DNA of 64,000 bases from Hedera helix (Eukaryota > Streptophyta > Magnoliopsida > Apiales > Araliaceae). The position numbers were made by a program, and so were the translations under genes. Below, piece by piece: positions 12,710-25,562 of this stretch (position 1 is the stretch's first letter; every line of letters begins with the position of its first letter). Under the pieces are notes generated by a model that saw only the letters and a program-made list of their open reading frames with translations, was not told the DNA's origin and ran no database searches. The DNA is taken from the NCBI GenBank assembly GCA_947179155.2, contig OX359267.1:57644792-57708791 (forward strand), given 5' to 3'.

Positions 12710-13564
12710 GTGGCTGTAGGTACTTGTAGGATTTGTGCGACAATAGGACACCCAACTGATATGTGCCCAATGTTTCGAGAGGAGTCATATGAACAAGTCA
12801 ATGCAGCTGGTGGTTTCCTTGGGCATTTCAGCTATGAGAATTCACCAGTGAATTGGCATGAAAATCAAAATTTTCCAAATAATCCACAGTACATGCAACC
12901 ATATCCCCAACAACAACATGACCAATCGTCTAGTTCTGACATATCTTTAGAAGATATGTTTAAAGCTTTCATGACTCAAGCACAACAATTCCAACAAGAG
13001 ACAAAAACTTCCATATATAATTTGGAGAATCAATTGAGTCAGCTTGCTACCACAATTGGTCAATTAAATTCTCAAGGGTCATTCTTTCAAACACCGATGC
13101 AAGAGGAATCAGACAACATCAGTGCAGAAACGAACAATATTGATGTAGAAAATGATGTTCTTTGTGGTGATAACATGCCTAAGGTGGAGGGAATTTTTGG
13201 GAAAATAGATAAAGAGAATTTAGAGGATGCAAGTACGAACAGTTTGGAGTTAGAGGAAGAGGAAGAAGAAATTGAGCTGAAACAAGATTTGAAGGACGCT
13301 GCAACTGCATTCAATTCTTTGCCAATGATTTTAGATAGTCATGCAATTATTTCCATTTCATTACATGCTACTCACGAAAATTTTCTATTTTTTGTTTTGC
13401 AGGATCCCATTCCAACTATAAAGACTCTCACCGATCATCTTCAGTACCTATTTGTTGAAGAGGGAGTAAAGCGTTCATGTCACGTGCAAGCAAGATTGAA
13501 TTTACCTATGAAGGATAATGTGATGGATGGAGTACGCAAAATTCATGAAGTTGGAGTGACGTAG
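12710..13564 (+). pseudogene. gag C-terminal fragment with CCHC zinc knuckle
   Basis: An 855-bp open frame encodes a fragment of a Ty3-type Gag. Near its N-terminus it has CRICATIGHPTDMC, a CX2CX4HX4C zinc knuckle for nucleic-acid binding. A Gln/Asn-rich middle and an acidic stretch (LELEEEEEEIE) follow. A short separate start (ATG at 12622, reading MEDMRDYVNE) lies just upstream in another frame, so the matrix/capsid part of Gag appears to have been deleted. No protease or polymerase follows. It may be translated as a small nucleocapsid-like protein, but I treat it as a remnant. Confidence 0.72.
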
Positions 13565-14941
13565 TGGTTTGGCCTGTTGTCGAGCCGATGACAATAAACA
13601 AAGGCGCTGCTTGGGAGGCAACCCAAGAAATCAGATTTGCATTTCTTTCCCTTTTTCTTTTTATAGTATTTGTGCCTATTTCTTTGCATTACAGTTTACA
13701 TTGGGGACAATGTAAATTTTAAGTGTGGGGGAAGGGATTTAGGATATTTGTTTTATTTTTAGGAAATTTTTATTTTATTTTATTTATTTATTTTTAAAAA
13801 AAAAAATTTGTTTTATTCTTAGGGAATTTTAAAAATTTAATTTTTTGAATTTTGTGGGTAAATTCACTGCAAACCCTCATGAGACAAAACTCGTCCACTT
13901 GGGGTAACCTTGGGGTTTAAAGGCTTGTTGCACATGCTAAGTGTAACCGTGTTTCCTACGAAAATGGGGTAATTTTTTATTTTATTTTTAGGATGTGTCA
14001 CTTGAGCAATGAGTTAATTGAATTTTAATTTTTAGCCAATGATAAAAAAATTTATTTTTATTTAATAGCTTTTGAAAAAAATGATAAATTTTTGCTTAGT
14101 TTGAATTTTGACTTTTTATTGATTATTACTTTGTTTGAGATTCTTCAAAATTTTTATGCACTTATATCCATTTGGTTGAACTAGTTTTAATTTAGAGAAA
14201 GTTTATATGGTTAAATGCTTATGAAAGATATTTTTGAGCTCTATAACTCATGTGATCATTATTTAAAGTGAAATATAAGGCAAAATATAATTTGGAGGAG
14301 ATGATTTAGGTACTTTTCTAGGATTATTTTAAGAAAAAAATCTTGTGGTGGGTTGAGATAGAGCGTAAAACGCACTCACTCATAAACACTTGAAAAGCGA
14401 GAAGGAGCGTAAAACGCACTCGCTGGTGAGATGGAGCATAAAATGCACTCACCGTGAAAAAAATGAAGAAAGAAAGAAAATGGGATGAAGCATAAAATGC
14501 ACCCATTAAAAGAAAAAAATTGAAAAAAAAATATATTTGAAAGAAAAAATTTGATAATCATAGTTTGTTTCATTGATTAAAAACCTTTTGATCTTCTGAT
14601 TTATATTTGTATGTATTAGCTGAAAGTGATGAGAAAAAAAAGTATTTTGAGTTTTGTTGTATGTCTTTTATAAGGTAATTAATAACCTAGACTTATCTGA
14701 GTTTTGATTAGTTTAATACATTTGGATTCACACACACAAAAGATCTTGAGTAGAGTAAGATTAATAAATATGTTAAGGTTCTAGATTTTGCATGATTTTG
14801 AAATTTTCTTTGAGTTATCATTTAAAAAATCGTTGAGGCTGATGTTGAAATTTATATTGCTCTGTTGCTCAAGTAAGTTGTTTGGCTATTAGTTTTATTT
14901 TTGTTTTTATTCTTGTTTTGCTTGAGGACAAGCAAAGATTT
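13565..14941 (+). other. non-coding 3' interior of the LTR element
   Basis: No coding capacity. It contains the GGGAGGCAACCCAA block, a GTGTGGGGGAAGGGA tract at about 13722-13736 that may be a second polypurine tract, AT-rich filler and a four-copy hairpin repeat. Confidence 0.6.
14361..14502 (+). repeat. four-copy mini-hairpin repeat (GCGTAAAACGC / GCATAAAATGC)
   Basis: Copies start at about 14361, 14405, 14434 and 14486. Two read GAGCGTAAAACGCACTC and two read AGCATAAAATGCAC. Each forms a short palindrome GCRT-AAA-AYGC in which the change from G-C to A-T occurs on both sides, so pairing is preserved. Confidence 0.7.
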
Positions 14942-14956
14942 AAGTGTAGGGGTATT
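14942..14956 (+). other. polypurine tract of the LTR element
   Basis: AAGTGTAGGGGTATT lies immediately before the 3' LTR, preceded by the conserved GAGGACAAGCAAAG stretch. This is the expected plus-strand primer position. Confidence 0.72.
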
Positions 14957-15932
14957 TGATAAGTAAGATTTTATTCCTATTTATTAGGTATTTTTAGGCT
15001 TAATTAATTGTGAGTTTTTAAGTATTTTTAGTGTTTTAGGTCATTTTATATAATTTATGTAATTTTATGTGTTTTTATTATTTTTAGTATTTTTATATTA
15101 TTTTTATTTATTTTTATATTTTATTTTGTAGGAAAAATAAGCTTGGGGGCAAATCTGCAAATTCTGCAAAAGTTAAGTGGCAGGATGGTAATTTCCGGAA
15201 AGATGAGTCTGCGCCATGCGCGCGTTGAAGAAGTCGGCAACAAGGAGACCATGCGGCGTCGTTTTAGCTGGACGTGGATAGGCAGTGTAAGGGCTGATAC
15301 GACGTCGTTCCGGCCAGGCATGAAAGAAGCAGGCGCGTCAGCGGTAATGGCCAGCTGTCAACGCGTGGGTGGCCAGGAGCGTTGACCGGGTCAAAAAGCG
15401 TGTTATGCCCTGTTTGGTTGCGCGTTTTTGCTGGCAGATTGGATTATTTCGGATTTTGAGCATTAATTTGATTCCAAATTGGATTTCTTTTCCACATTAG
15501 CTTAGGATTATTATTGTATTTCTATAAATATATTAGGAGACTCATGTTTTCAGTAGTTTTTAATGATTAGCAGATTGTTAGAGATAATTAGGAGCTCTCA
15601 CTCTCAGGTTTTTCTTATTATTTTTATTATGTTTGGCTAATTTTATTATTCAGTTCTAGGGAATTTCAAACCTAATTATAATTAATGATTTAATTAATTC
15701 AGTAATATTATTTATTCTTCCTCATATGAAATTATTTATGATAATCTGTTTTAATTGTTTATTTGATATTGGGTTTGATTGATTTAATTTTGGCCTGTTG
15801 AGTTAATCAAATTATTATCAATTGCTAGATTTAGGAATTATATTACGTGTAATTGATATTGTTCCTAATCGTTGGTAGTGAATAGTGATAGATGATTGTG
15901 GTCAAGCTTTTATTTATTGCTATGGTTATCAT

Positions 15933-16293
15933 TAGACCTGGCAAAAGTGGCCCGGGCCCGTGGGCCGGGCCGGCTCGCCCGTTTTTGGGCGGGCTTTGGG
16001 CTTCAGAAACGCAGCCCGCAGAAAGCTGGGCCGTTTTTGGCCCGGCCCGGCCCGCGGGCTTAATTTTTTTTTTTTTTTTTTTTTTTTACTTTTTTTATTG
16101 TTTATTGTTGACAAAAAAAAATATTAACTTAAAAATAAATCAAATAAAAAAGTATAAGAGTAAATTTTAACATGTAATCTTGAATAATAATGTAAAAAAA
16201 TATTATGAATATAATATATTAAATATATAATCGGTAGTGTATATATAATTAATATACATATATATATATATAATAGACTAATAGTAAGTAGTA

Positions 16294-16339
<46 letters not shown>

Positions 16340-16496
16340 ATGGGTAGTACCGTAGTAGCCTATTGGCTATTAGGCTATATATATATAGTAGCACTGTATA
16401 TATATAGCCACTGTGTGATATATATATATATATATATATAAATATAACACATTAGTTATATATAAATATAACACAATATATATAAATAGTCACTGT

Positions 16497-16573
<77 letters not shown>

Positions 16574-16927
16574 GTAATTAAGTTATTATTATTAAAACAT
16601 TTAATTATGATTCTTTCAAATTTGATAGCAATAATTCAATAAAGCATTTTCGGTTTTGGTATATATAAAAATTATGTGTCATAATTATAAATAATTAGTG
16701 TTAGTATTTATTTTAAATTCTAAGTCATAATAAAAAAATTTAAAAATTAAATCAATAATTTAAAAAAAAAAAAAAAAAAAAAATTACGGAAATGGCCCGC
16801 GGGCCGGCCCGGCCCGCGCGGGCCACGGGCCTAACACTTCCCAGCCCGTGAAAACCCGGGCCAAAAACGGCCCGGCCCGTTTTGGCCCGGCCCGCCCTCG
16901 GCCCGGCCCGCCCGTTTGCCAGGTCTA
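15933..16927. mobile_element. non-autonomous hAT-type transposon nested in the 3' LTR
   Basis: The termini are TAGACCTGGCAAA and, inverted, TTTGCCAGGTCTA. The 8-bp duplication GTTATCAT flanks it at 15925-15932 and 16928-16935, and is single-copy in the uninterrupted 5' LTR. An 8-bp duplication with this type of terminus indicates the hAT superfamily. Both subterminal regions are GGGCCGGGCC-rich inverted repeats followed by poly-T/poly-A. The centre is TA-rich and encodes no transposase. Confidence 0.92.
16250..16572. repeat. TA dinucleotide repeats inside the hAT element
   Basis: Several long TA runs, the longest at about 16502-16558, separated by short CACTGTGTGATA units. Confidence 0.9.
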
Positions 16928-19872
16928 GTTATCATGATGTAAGTTAAATAATCCGAGCTTATGAGATTGTTGCTTAGAATAATCTAATTTCCTTGTGATT
17001 AATGCTTCCATTATATTAAATTTAGAGAGCTTGTTCTAGGTTGTATAATGGTTAGAATCTAATGAAGAGCTTGTTTTGTTAGATTAAAATTATGGGAAAT
17101 TTCGGATAGCAGAGCTTGTTGTTATCTAGGGTTATTGGTTTCATGGAAGGATAAAAATATATCTTGATTGATTGATCTATTAATTGTAAGGGTGAGATTG
17201 AACCGAAGAACTGAAAATTTTAATTTATTAATTAATTTTATTAATTTACTTTTATTTATTTAGTTAATTATAGTTAGTTCAAAACCCCCAAATCTAGTTT
17301 ACATTGCATAAAAATAAATTAATCATTCTCTGTGGGTTCGACCCTTGCTTGCTATTATACTGAGTTTGTGATTGAAAGTAAGGATTAATTTTGGAGTGTT
17401 AACGACAGCTACCATTGTCACACTATTTTACAATATGGTGAAAACTATTATAGCGACTATCTCGGACCATCACTTTATTCCCCTCTTTTCCTCGTTAGTT
17501 TCGGCTACATTCTCATTCCCTGAACAATTGAACAAAAAGAAAAAATGTGAGCTCAAATAGCCCAGTAAAGAATATCATGACTAATATAGTGACAAATAAA
17601 TTATTGTTAGCCTTCAACAGTTAAACTCTTAATAAAATAATTTAAACAACAAGTTTTAATTCAATAACTGCAGTTAAATTCTTAAACAAAGTTCATATCA
17701 ACAATAGCAGCAGAATAACAACCATTAAGAAAATTATATGGACCATGATGTCCACTCGTTTCTCTTTTTAAGAAAAACATCATCAACTTTTATCATCTGA
17801 AGCATTACTGATCATGATAATACCAATATACAGTTCGTGGTCATAATCATGTAAGTCAACAGTTCATCTTTACACTACGAGGCAAATATATTTAATATAA
17901 CACCAACAATCATGATTATACCAGTTTACAACCTTTAGTCATATTTATACCTAACAACAGTTCATCTTTGCCCCAAGTCAAAGAGAACATACATCACGTG
18001 CTCTAAAAGACACACCATCAAATATATCGCCTTTAACCTATCAACACCTTTATCCAATCTGTGTCTCAAGCTACAAATATTAACAACAACTTAATTATTG
18101 ATGATTAGAATAACAACAGATATATAAATGATAAAAAGAAGAAACAGGATAAACAATAAATATCGGAAGTTTACAATTTTACTTTGTGCATATTCAAATA
18201 ATGTCTAAATTGTTAACATGATGTGGAGTGAAATTCAAAAAATGATATTCAAGATCCATAGTTCAGAATAACGGTTACAGTTCAATCGAAAGGTACAAAA
18301 AAATAGGAAGGTTCAGAAAAATAGGAAGGTTCAATTAAAATGATATTAGATAAAGCGCAAACTATTAAAGAACATATAATCATTTCAGAAAATTTTATCA
18401 AATAGTACTTACCATAGTAAGTTTAAGAGTATGAAAGAAATGATACCCCTTATCGTAGTAGGTTTAAATAATAGAAGATAAAATAAAATGATATTCCTTA
18501 CCTTATAACGTGAAAAAAAGTCTGCTTAAATATAGTTGATCAACCTATATATTTATAATATAATTAATAATTACCACATATAAATTTCATAGTGTATTAT
18601 AACTCATATATTATGAATTATCAAAAATCTTTATATAATATAAATTTTTGTAGTTTAAAGAATAAAATATAATAACTTTAAAAATAGTTTTTGAAATAAT
18701 ATTTCAAATAAATCTTTCAAATGAAATTTTTCAGAATAAATCTTCTCAAAGAAGAGTATTTTAAAGGAAGATTTGCGAATACCGTGTGAAATAAGTATTT
18801 GTGCAATTACTATTCTTTAAATAAAATACTTACTTGAGAAATTCCTGCACTTCTTTTAGCTTACTAACTCTTAAGATAACCTTTACTATTCTTAGAAAAA
18901 TACTCACAAAATATTTACAGAAAATTTTTATGTTTTAGGTGTGATTTTTCTATTCAGCTGAGCAACTTATTTATAGAAGAAGTGAGTATGTACTGTGCGG
19001 TAGGCAAACGTCAGCCTAACTTTTCCATATTAGCAGCGTAGCCTGGCTGCCTTTTTCCTTCACCAACTTCTCTAGTCAAAGTTCAATTTTAATTTCCATT
19101 CTTCATGTGGCCCCCCCACAGAGGGTCCACATATTATTCATATATAATAATAAAAATACCCACTAATAATACAATAATTAAAGTAATGTTACAACAGTAA
19201 TAACAATAATTCAATAACAATGTAAGAAACACGTTACTAATAATTATTAATTTAATAATATAATTTACTGTGTATTTACTACTGTGACAATTATTTGATT
19301 CAATAATTTTAAAATACAGTGCAATAACAATTATTGACTTAATGATATAAATACAGTGTAATGACAATTATAGAATCAATAATGCAAAATACTATGTATC
19401 ATCAATTATTTATGAATATTGTGCAATAACCACGTTATCAGATCAATAATATGAGACACTATGTAATACAGTATGCTACTATGTAATATCGTGTGCTACT
19501 GTAGAATACCGTGTGCTATAATAAAAGATCATAAAATATCGTATGTTACTATTATTTTATCATAAGAATTTTAACAATTAAAAGTGATAACACCGTTGAC
19601 TATTTGTATTTAAAAAAATTACTTATATCGTTTTCTATATCTGTTGTGGGATCCACCAATAATTGGTTATTTCGGCGCCGTCGTACGACTCGAATATTCC
19701 TCGACAAAAAAATTAAAGTTTGTATTTCATAAAATTTGGGACCTTACAATTTTAGAGTTGAAGATCTATTTTTGTAAAATATTTATTATAAAATACTAAG
19801 CATACTCATTTTTTGTTATTTTTCCAAAGATAAGGTGATTAGTAATTGATAACTTTAGGATACTTGTGGACT

Positions 19873-19874
<2 letters not shown>

Positions 19875-19936
<62 letters not shown>
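19875..19936. repeat. TA microsatellite
   Basis: Uninterrupted TA run of about 60 bp. Confidence 0.95.
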
Positions 19937-19939
<3 letters not shown>

Positions 19940-22529
19940 TGTTAATTATTAAAAAGTAAAGCATTATATTAAAATTTGTATTACATTTTATTTTTTAATA
20001 ATTAAAATAAATATAATACTTAATTTTATATTTAAATGTTATATACTTAATATTGTCCATTTATATATACTCATTAATTTAGTATTAGATATGTAAATAT
20101 CACAATGTCTTATTTTCATTATTCGACTCAAACTAAGAATCTTGATTCACTTTCAGAATTTTCTTTTTCCTCTCATTATCCATATTGAGATTCTTTTTAA
20201 GAAACTATTTATATTGATGTTTGTCAATGTGATACTTGAATATAATTTTTTTGATATTACATTCAATCTTAAATTTAGCATTAAAAATCATCAAAAGATA
20301 TATATTTCCAACTGCACTTTGAACAGATTTTAATTTGTGTAATAACAAATAAAGTGTCAAAAGTAAATTTAGGACACAGGATTCGTATACATTTCGTAAA
20401 TATCACGGTTTGGTGATTATTTTCCACCACATAAGTGCGCTAGCATGCATGGTAGCTTAAGCATTTTTTATTTTATTTTCCATTATATTACTCACTTCCC
20501 TTAAATGATTATACGTATATACATATATAATTCCACCCCCATTTTCCATTCAAAATCAATTAAAGTCCTGCTGCTTCCAAGATGTCAGAGGTATAGAGTA
20601 ATAGACTAGTAGTACGTACGTTGTTCATAATCAATTTCGAATTCTGACTATGGCCCATGCATGAGTGATATTTTACTAATCGCTTGGTGAAGCAATTAAC
20701 CCTTTCGAATTTCTCAAAAGTATATTTAAAGTAGCCCATAGACATTGAGTAAATGTCAAGAAAGAAACAAATCATTTTTATTTATTGCTAATATTTTGTT
20801 TGATCTTTTCTTCATTCGTGATTCATTCTCATAGCACGCGTAATCTTACCTTTTTCCCGTTTGTCTCCGACTCTCTCTTTTATTGGTTTAATTAGCCTTT
20901 CTAAGCTTTACAAATCTTAGAGGAGTGCTTAATTATTACCATAAAGAAAATAAGACAACTGTAAAAAAAATGATGAATGATATTCTAGAGAGTTTTATGA
21001 ATTTTTAATTAGAATTTAAATTTCGTTATTTTTACAAAAAATGTTATTTAGTTATTACACTGAGTGACGACATTTAAAAAAAAAAAATCGCATCCGCGGC
21101 TTATATAATATGTGAAAAGTACAAACTATGAATTGGAATTGATTAGTCAACGGGAAAATGAAAAAACTGTGATGAAGGAAGCGATACATATATTTTACTT
21201 GCTGCATTTTCAAAAAGTAAATTAAACTCGGGCTGAAGAAGTGCATGGTAGATAATTTCATAGATTCTAGCAATGTCACATGCAACCACTACGTACAATA
21301 GAATAACAGAAACGATATCATATAAATATGTTCAGATTCCTATTTAAATTGCACGTCCAACCAAAGGTAACGGAATTCGGAAAAGAAAGGTATTACCAAC
21401 ATTACAATTACGATTAGTTGGGCTGATATGTCATCATTAGAATTTGTCGTGGGCAGGGTTATGTTTATATAATACGGAGCAACGACGAAGCCACGTATAC
21501 GTTAGTGGGTCAATTAATTTTATTGAATTTTTTATATAATTTAATATATAATAAATTTAAAAATGTTTAAGTATAATAAATAAATTGATCTTATTAAATA
21601 TTTATAAATTTTATAAAATAAAGGGTTAAATTAAAATTTTATAATTTTTTCAATCAAATATAAATCTTATTGCATTCTTACCTAGATAACACTAGTCTCC
21701 AAATTTGATAAATTATTAAATAAATTTTTTTAGAATTAATTAATAATATTTTTTAGATAATTTATAATATTCATCATGTACTTGCAAAAATTAAATGAAT
21801 TTATATTAATTTTGAATTTAAAAATGTTTCAAAAAATTAATAATAATTTTACATTTTAAAATAGAGAGAGTGTTATCAATTAAATACATGTTCTAATATA
21901 TACAACATGAAGTAAAAAATTACTCATAAAATTTGACTTGGAGGCACAACCCTAACTCCCGTCAAATTATTTATATTTTTTTTATAATTTTGATTCTACT
22001 AAAAAAATATTCTCGGTTTGTCACTGATACGGAGTATATATTGTGCTTGAATAAAATGCCTCAAATTCACCTTTACCTTCTAAAAGCGTATAACTGTTGG
22101 TGGGGAATTTGCTTACCACTTGCAAGTGTAAAATAAGACTCTGAATATATTATGCCCGTCCTAGCTGCAGGTTATTAGGAGTAAAACATGATATTATGTG
22201 CATCTAGCTCATCATGCATTCATAGATCAGTCGGTCAAAGAATAAAGGAAATCAATAATGTAAATAATTCAACTTTTTATTTAAATTATCATTATAATTT
22301 TATTATAATATCATCACTGCTGAATTAAAATCGTAACAAATGTATTATCGGATGAATCCCACTTTTAGTGTGATATGGAACCACATCATTTATGCACATG
22401 TTCTCCTATTAAAACGATTCATCATGCCATATTCTAAAAGATGCCAATTTGATTTTAGTTTGCTAGATATCTGATTGTTGTACTGTACTTCCAATTTTCA
22501 GTAATACAAGAAGATTGAGTGGATCAGTT

Positions 22530-22690
22530 TTTCAAGAAAAAATTATACTATGCTCTTGGAGCATAACTATAGTTTGTTTCACCTTCTCACATGAGGGTGA
22601 GTTCCATACGGGTCTATGGAACTCACTCTCATGTGAGAGTATAGAGTAAACAGTAATCATGTTTGAGGAGCATGAAATAACTCCTCTTTT
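22530..22690. mobile_element. palindromic MITE-like element
   Basis: The core is a 24-bp stem at 22585-22608 and 22615-22638 with one mismatch and a 6-base loop. Outer arms (GGAGCATAACTATAG and, on the far side, GTAATCATGTTTGAGGAGCAT) are looser inverted repeats. No target duplication was established. Confidence 0.55.
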
Positions 22691-24107
22691 CCAAGGGCAT
22701 TGTCCATCATTCATTTCTAATGTATATTGTTTAGACAAGCCATGTTGCTGGTAGTTACATGGCTTATATGTTGTCTTTTCCTTATTTTCTAGAACATTAT
22801 TATCCCCTTCCCCTCCTCCTCATGTGGTCCTTCAAACTCCAATATTATGCATGCATGTATATCTTAATTTTTACCACCAAAGTACTACTTGATATACAAT
22901 TTCACTAGTTGGTTAATTTAAATTTAGCACAAGTTCGAAGTCGTCTTTATTCTTTGATTCAACCGAAACTAATGGGCGTACAAATTTTTTCAAGTTCCTG
23001 AAATCGCCCAACTTTTGATGGGATTCAAACAAGACGTGATTTAACTAAAAATTCCAATTTAGTAACATGCATGCATATGGAGTTTGTTTAAATTTGCTAT
23101 TCATTGGTAAGCTGATAATTTGTGCACCGCAAATAATCTGCAATCCAAGTGGTAGATATCTCAAATGAATGTGAGAATGACCTAACCTAGAGACTAAATG
23201 AAGGAGCCAAAATGAATGTAATTGATGTCAACATCTTAATTTGTTTCATACTTCTATATACTGATTAGATTGCGTACTCTTGTTGGTGAATAAGGGTCAA
23301 CAATAGCGGCTATACACAAACATACAGAGAAAGAGAGGACGGGGCTTGCTTAGCGACAAAGTCGGAATTAATTTTCCGTGGGTCAAAATTATTTAAAAAT
23401 TATAAATAATTTGATGCCCCAAATTAATATTTTTTGATACTTAATTTTTTGGGTACACGCGCGCACACATATATATATTATATACACACACACACTATAT
23501 TATAATAATAATATAATACTCTTTCATTTTTATTATATAAATCATTTTAGCAGTTTTTTTTTAAAATAAAATATAAGACGTTTTACATATATTTAGGAGA
23601 AATAAATCTAATTATTTTTTATTTTACTTTTAAAGATAGAGTAATTAATTAGTGCATAGATAGTAATAAAATTTCAAACCAAAATTAATTATAAATTTAT
23701 AATTTGATCCTGTATAGTAAAAAAATTATAAAATGTGAATGAAATTAATTTATATATAATACTTAAAAAAAATTAAAATTTATCTTATATTATAAAGTAA
23801 TTATTTTTTTTAATGAAGTCAATTGATCCCATAATTTACTATGTAGCTTCGTCCTTGGCTTGCTGATTTACATATACGTTGTCGCTGTCTTGGCTATACA
23901 GTGCGGCATATGGGCAGGTTTGCTATGTTTAGTAAGTGTGATGTGAGCCATGTACTAGTGTCCACAAATTACTACTGCAACAAATGATCAAATACAAAGC
24001 AAACCTGTAGTGTACAAATATGGCACACGGAGATATTTCTTGATGATAAACTTTAATCTTAAGAAAGGTACATTCCACCTATCCATAAACAATATCATCA
24101 ATGACCC

Positions 24108-24115
24108 TATAAATT
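24108..24115 (+). promoter_or_regulatory. possible TATA box of the ERF gene
   Basis: TATAAATT lies about 290 bp before the ATG, leaving room for a leader of about 250 bp. This is a sequence match only. Confidence 0.3.
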
Positions 24116-24399
24116 AAACTAAATAATCCTACATATATAATACCCAAGTCCATCAAAAGGCTGTCTTTTATTGTTTTCCCAATTAACGAAAGGTAGCTCT
24201 TATTTTAAAAATAGAAAACGCCCGTGGGCCCATTAGTGTATTGATTGCCAGCTGAAGGCCGAAAAGAGTGCTTACAAAAGCCCCCTCAAGTATACCACAC
24301 CCCACTCCCCATTCATTCTATATTTCAGTGTCATAATTCTCCCTCTGAGACATATTGCAAACACTTTAACAAATTGTCATTTTCCTCTGCTCTACCAAC

Positions 24400-25070
24400 A
24401 TGGCTAGACCTCAACAGAGATACAGGGGAGTTCGTCAAAGGCATTGGGGTTCCTGGGTCTCCGAAATTCGCCACCCTTTGCTGTAATTTCCCTACTCCAA
24501 ATCTTTTTCTTGATCGAATATCTTTAGACTAGTAGCACTAATGTTATTATATTTAATTATGTTCAAAATCAAACTAAGGAACAATTTATTAATGTTATTT
24601 TTTTGTTTGCGCACAGGAAGACTAGAATATGGCTTGGCACGTTTGAGACAGCAGAGGATGCAGCTCGAGCATACGACGAAGCAGCAAGGCTCATGTGCGG
24701 TCCAAGAGCACGTGCCAACTTTGCCTATAATGGCAATGAATCCGAGTCATCTTCAAGCAAGCTTCTGTCTGCAACTCTAACCGCTAAACTACAAAGATGT
24801 CACACGACATCTCTCCAAATGGCCAGAAAACCTGCAGTAAACAGGGAGTCTCACCAAGAAGCTCATGAATCTCCTTGTGCTACCAGCATTGCCGAAAGGA
24901 ATATTGATGAAATGGGTGCCACTAACAGGACAAGCTGGGTTGATACAAATGAGGGTCGAGGGGAGACTGGTCAACTGTTCAAGTCTCTTGAAGATGATCA
25001 TATAGAGCAAATGATACAAGAGTTGCTTCATTATGGTTCTGTTGAGCTTTGTTCTGTTTTGGATAGCTAG
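24400..25070 (+). CDS. ERF003: AP2/ERF transcription factor, ERF003-like (group V, related to the WIN1/SHINE clade)
   Basis: Two exons, 24400-24482 and 24617-25070, joined across a 134-bp GT-AG intron (phase 2) to give 178 residues. The AP2 DNA-binding domain occupies about residues 6-65, starting RYRGVRQRHWGSWVSEIRHP and continuing KTRIWLGTFETAEDAARAYD. The intron splits it at the same Leu/Lys junction I recall for SHINE-type genes. Behind it are a KLLSATLTAKL motif and a C-terminal DHIEQMIQELLHYGS motif, both matching Arabidopsis At5g25190 (ERF003) as I remember it. The product is presumably nuclear and binds GCC-box or related promoter elements. SHINE relatives control cuticle and cell-wall genes, but the role of this member is not shown here. 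Two usually conserved residues after the domain are changed (RANFAYN versus RTNFPYN). The frame is fully open, and a heat-element-bearing retrotransposon array starts 393 bp downstream. Confidence 0.92.
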
Positions 25071-25462
25071 CTAGCTACACAATTTAATTTCATGCTTGTA
25101 GTAACATTTTTAATATATAAATAAATTTATATCTAATGCCACCTTCTTTCTTGTTATATTTAACTTAAATTCATCGTTTTAAGTAAATTGCGTGGTAGCA
25201 AATTGGTTTAATGTTGAAGATTGATGAAGGCATGTTAGAATTTAATATTGCCTTGTCTATGATTTCAATCAAAGGAAAAAGAAGCCAATTAAAATTTAGT
25301 GGAAAGTTGAGAGAATTAGAAGATTCAATGCTTGTCTAGTACTTTACAGTACTCCCTGGACAGCTTTTTTGGGTTACCTGACCTTTTCTTTCTATGGGTG
25401 ACGATCTTTTTCATACACTAGCTACTAGCTAGGCCTTTTAGAAAGATTGAACCAAAGCAGTG
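25071..25462 (+). other. 3' flank of the ERF gene
   Basis: Probable 3' untranslated region and spacer. AT-rich and followed directly by the first LTR of the tandem array. The last four bases, AGTG (25459-25462), recur after the final LTR. Confidence 0.5.
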
Positions 25463-25562
25463 TGTCACGTCCCGCGCAAGACTCTAGAGGTTAACCCACA
25501 AAAAGCCGCACAGATGCTTATGTGAGGCTTACTTTTGGGGCTAGGATGTGGGGAAGTCTCTA

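Larger units (their letters stand above)
11033..17414 (+). mobile_element. non-autonomous Ty3-type LTR retrotransposon
   Basis: Complete element: 5' LTR 11033-12487, tRNA-Asp primer site 12493-12510, degenerate gag 12710-13564, purine-rich tract 14942-14956, 3' LTR 14957-17414, flanked by TTGTC duplications. Removing the 995-bp hAT insert and its 8-bp target duplication makes both LTRs exactly 1455 bp. By eye they differ at only about six to eight sites, so the insertion is recent. The interior (about 2.5 kb) has no protease, reverse transcriptase, RNase H or integrase, so mobility would need proteins from a relative. The motif GGGAGGCAACCCAA at about 13613-13626 and the GCTTGAGGACAAGCAAAG stretch before the polypurine tract are typical of plant Ty3 elements in the Athila/Tat neighbourhood; the lineage is inferred. 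Confidence 0.93.
14957..17414 (+). repeat. 3' LTR, interrupted by a nested hAT element
   Basis: It matches the 5' LTR from TGATAAGTAAG to GCTACCA. It is split at 15933 by a 995-bp insertion and resumes after 16935. The following 5 bp (17415-17419) are TTGTC. Confidence 0.95.
17420..24399. other. AT-rich intergenic region
   Basis: About 7 kb with no convincing gene. Visible contents are a degenerate short repeat around GTAATAYCGTGTGCTACT at about 19440-19520, a TA microsatellite, a palindromic MITE near 22585, and two decayed repeats (about 21485-21900 and 23340-23860) ending in GACGAAGCC/GGCTTCGTC-like words. A similar repeat recurs near 34030-34555. Confidence 0.5.

Noticed and set aside
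17420..19130. Possible untranslated exons or promoter (TTTATAGAAGAAGTGAG near 18972)
   Set aside because: No adjacent coding exon on either strand could be supported.
24245..24532. 95-residue open frame overlapping the ERF start
   Set aside because: It lacks an ATG start, overlaps the first AP2 exon in another frame and runs through the intron.
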